Source: Thermodesulfobacteriota bacterium (GTDB lineage: Bacteria > Desulfobacterota > Syntrophobacteria > BM002). Taken from it: a stretch of 5,564 bases of DNA. Location of the stretch: positions 1-5,564 of the forward strand of contig CAMYLW010000034.1 of the NCBI GenBank assembly GCA_947259475.1, given 5' to 3'. Below are positions 3,948-5,564 of this stretch, one piece after another; within the stretch, counting starts at the first letter, position 1; the number at the start of each line of letters is the position of its first letter. Below the pieces are notes generated by a model, which was not told where the DNA came from, did not search any database, and worked only from the letters and a program-made list of their open reading frames with translations. A program made the translations under genes and the position numbers.

Positions 3948-5237
3948 ATGGAATTTGGAATGTGGGGTAGGAGCAGAGTAAAAAGAATTGGCATCGTCTC
4001 CACCCGGTTGGCAGGTACAGACGGCGTTTCCCTGGAGTCTGACAAATGGGTACAGGTTATGGAGGAGCGGCGTCTCACCTGTTACTATTTTGCTGGGGAG
4101 TTGGACCGTCCCCCAGAGAGGTCATATCTTGCCGAAGAAGCCCATTTCAACCATCCCGAGATCCAAGAAATTCAGCAAGCCTGCTTCGGTGTCACCACAC
4201 GTCCTCGTTCGCTGACCAAGAAGATTCAAGAGATTAAAAGTAGACTCAAGGATGATCTCTATTCCTTTATAAAGCAATTCAAGATAGATTTGCTGATGCC
4301 GGAGAATTCCCTCACCATCCCGATGAATATTCCTCTGGGCCTTGCTATCACCGAGGTTATTGCGGAAACGGGAATGCCCGCAACAGCACACCATCACGAT
4401 TTTTCCTGGGAGCGGGACAGGTTTAGCATAAACGCTGTTTCCGATTACTTGAATATGGCCTTCCCCCCGAATCTGCCCACCCTCAGCCACACGGTCATTA
4501 ATTCGTATGCTGAGGAACAATTAGCCTTTAGAACCGGCATTTCAGCACGGGTCATTCCCAATATCATGGATTTCGAAAATCCGCCGCCACCTCCAGATGA
4601 TTACACCTCTGATGTTAGACAAGCCATTGGAATTGCCGATGATGAGCTCTTTGTTCTTCAGCCCACTCGGGTCGTGAAGCGCAAGGGGATTGAACATGCC
4701 ATAGAATTGGTGTGTAGGCTTGGGATGAAAGCGAAACTTGTTATCTCCCACGATGCGGGTGACGAAGGCTTCGATTACCAGGACAGACTCAAAGAATATG
4801 CAAATTTCCTCAAGGTGGATCTGATTCTTGCCTCAGATATCATTAATGAGAAAAGAGGCCGAAGCAAAGATGGAAGAAAGATTTACACCCTCGACGATGT
4901 CTATCCTTATGCCGACCTGGTAACATATCCTTCCACCTTTGAGGGTTTCGGCAATGCATTTTTGGAAGCTATCTATTTCAGTAAACCGATTGCGGTGAAT
5001 ACTTATTCAATTTACACCAAAGACATAAAGCCCAAGGGTTTCTCAGTAATCGAACTCGACGGCTATGTGACGCAAGATGCGGTTGAAAAGACAAAACAAA
5101 TTCTCGCAGAGCCGAAGCTCTGCCAGGAGATGGTGGAGCATAATTACGAATTGGGCAAACGTTTCTTCTCTTACGACGTGCTAAGCAGGCGACTCGACAT
5201 CACCGCCATCAAATATCCTGAATTGTTTGGATCTTAG
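3948..5237 (+). CDS. Glycosyltransferase family 4 protein, possibly for a glycerate glycoside or sucrose-type compound
   Basis: This is a complete 429-residue GT-B-fold retaining glycosyltransferase that would transfer a sugar from a nucleotide-sugar donor; it has no signal peptide or membrane segment and should be cytosolic. RIGIVSTRLAGTDGVSLES (13-31) is the N-terminal beta-strand and glycine loop. HHHDF at 148-152 and VIPNIMDF at 202-209 lie around the acceptor side and interdomain linker. PTRVVKRKG (239-247) gives the donor-phosphate-binding Arg241 and Lys246. E332-GFGNAFL-E340 is the GT4 E-x7-E motif. The ATG at 3948 follows AGGAGGT (3937-3943) by 4 bases; a second ATG 12 bases on has poorer spacing. 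A sugar-phosphorylase gene follows at 55 bp. The GVSLESDKW...GELDRP...HF(N/T)HPEI pattern recalls proteins found beside GH13_18 phosphorylases, including mannosylglucosylglycerate-synthase-like enzymes. That is from memory, so the substrate is uncertain. GT4 membership is firm. Confidence 0.9.
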   Translation: MEFGMWGRSRVKRIGIVSTRLAGTDGVSLESDKWVQVMEERRLTCYYFAGELDRPPERSYLAEEAHFNHPEIQEIQQACFGVTTRPRSLTKKIQEIKSRLKDDLYSFIKQFKIDLLMPENSLTIPMNIPLGLAITEVIAETGMPATAHHHDFSWERDRFSINAVSDYLNMAFPPNLPTLSHTVINSYAEEQLAFRTGISARVIPNIMDFENPPPPPDDYTSDVRQAIGIADDELFVLQPTRVVKRKGIEHAIELVCRLGMKAKLVISHDAGDEGFDYQDRLKEYANFLKVDLILASDIINEKRGRSKDGRKIYTLDDVYPYADLVTYPSTFEGFGNAFLEAIYFSKPIAVNTYSIYTKDIKPKGFSVIELDGYVTQDAVEKTKQILAEPKLCQEMVEHNYELGKRFFSYDVLSRRLDITAIKYPELFGS

Positions 5238-5292
5238 CACACACAAGACGCATCTGCTGCGGCAGTTAGGAACCTGAAATGGGAGCTTAAGA

Positions 5293-5564
5293 ATGGGTAA
5301 CTTTGCCGAAGTCAAATGGTTTTTGAAAAAAATCTACGGCGACAGGGAAGGGGAGTTGGCCCTTGAAAGAATTATGCCCTTGATTGAGAGTTTTTCCGTC
5401 AAGAAGAGCGACAAGGAGGACTATTTCTCCCAAGAAGATGTGGTGTTGATAACCTATGGTGACTCTCTTCTGGGAGAAGGGCAGGGCCCTCTGGTCACGC
5501 TTCATGATTTTGCCAACACCTATCTAAAGGATGCAATCTCCACCGTGCATTTTTTACCCTTTTT
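5293..5564 (+). CDS. GH13_18 sugar phosphorylase (sucrose/glucosylglycerate phosphorylase-like), N-terminal part
   Basis: Ninety residues are present before the right edge. A helical start (MGNFAEVKWFLKKIYGDREG) is followed by DVVLITYGDSLLGEG (49-63), which is beta-strand 1 of the GH13 barrel. LHDFANTYLKDAISTVHFLPF (70-90) gives helix 1 and strand 2. This TYGDS...HDF...ISTVHFLPFF order is typical of GH13 subfamily 18, which includes sucrose phosphorylase, sucrose 6'-phosphate phosphorylase and glucosylglycerate phosphorylase. These enzymes cleave a glucoside with phosphate to give glucose 1-phosphate. The catalytic Asp and Glu lie beyond the window, so the substrate cannot be judged. The ATG at 5293-5295 has GGGAG at 5281-5285, 7 bases upstream, and an in-frame stop (5275-5277) excludes a longer start. 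It is 55 bp behind the glycosyltransferase, with no terminator between, so probably in the same operon. Confidence 0.85.
   Translation, partial: MGNFAEVKWFLKKIYGDREGELALERIMPLIESFSVKKSDKEDYFSQEDVVLITYGDSLLGEGQGPLVTLHDFANTYLKDAISTVHFLPF

Noticed and set aside
5238..5292. Terminator or hairpin between the glycosyltransferase and phosphorylase genes
   Set aside because: Only a 4-bp CTGC/GCAG pairing is visible and there is no T-run; the spacing fits an operon.
1..5564. tRNA, rRNA, insertion sequence, transposase or phage genes
   Set aside because: No cloverleaf, rRNA motif, transposase-like protein or terminal inverted repeats were seen; the only mobile-type trace is the single REP-like palindrome.

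Overview
The window reads as bacterial chromosome of moderate GC content, with AGGAGG/AGGGA-type ribosome-binding sites. It probably comes from an environmental or metagenome-derived genome. The gene set (archaeal-type cofactor-independent phosphoglycerate mutase, stand-alone RNB-domain ribonuclease, GT4 glycosyltransferase plus GH13-type sugar phosphorylase) and the many heptanucleotide intergenic repeats would suit Desulfobacterota (deltaproteobacteria) or a similar lineage. That placement is inference and is weak.

Layout. Positions 1-78 hold the last 25 codons of a plus-strand gene whose stop codon lies inside a heptamer repeat array (67-138). A second block of degenerate heptamers (201-249) ends 2 bp before the stop of an RNB-family ribonuclease on the minus strand (252-2217). 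That ribonuclease is split by a one-base frameshift near 1589-1606; removing one base restores a 654-residue protein. Positions 2226-2489 are packed with repeats: two more heptamer arrays, a Pseudomonas-REP-like hairpin and a fourth heptamer array. Next, still on the minus strand, is the phosphoglycerate mutase apgM (2490-3621). It is also broken: about 30 codons and the reading frame are lost at 3486-3490, in the part that should carry the catalytic serine.

A divergent intergenic region (3622-3947) carries candidate promoters in both directions and a good inverted repeat at 3820-3849. The plus strand then has an intact GT4 glycosyltransferase (3948-5237) and, 55 bp on, the first 90 residues of a GH13_18 sucrose/glucosylglycerate-phosphorylase-like enzyme (5293 to the edge).

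How it works together. The glycosyltransferase and phosphorylase look like an operon that makes and recycles a small glycoside, possibly a glucosylglycerate-type compatible solute or sucrose. ApgM interconverts 3- and 2-phosphoglycerate, so its divergent neighbour could share the glycerate-phosphate theme; this is speculation. The two main points to check are the damage to both minus-strand genes (true decay or assembly error) and the period-7 repeats that occupy the gene borders in the left half of the window.
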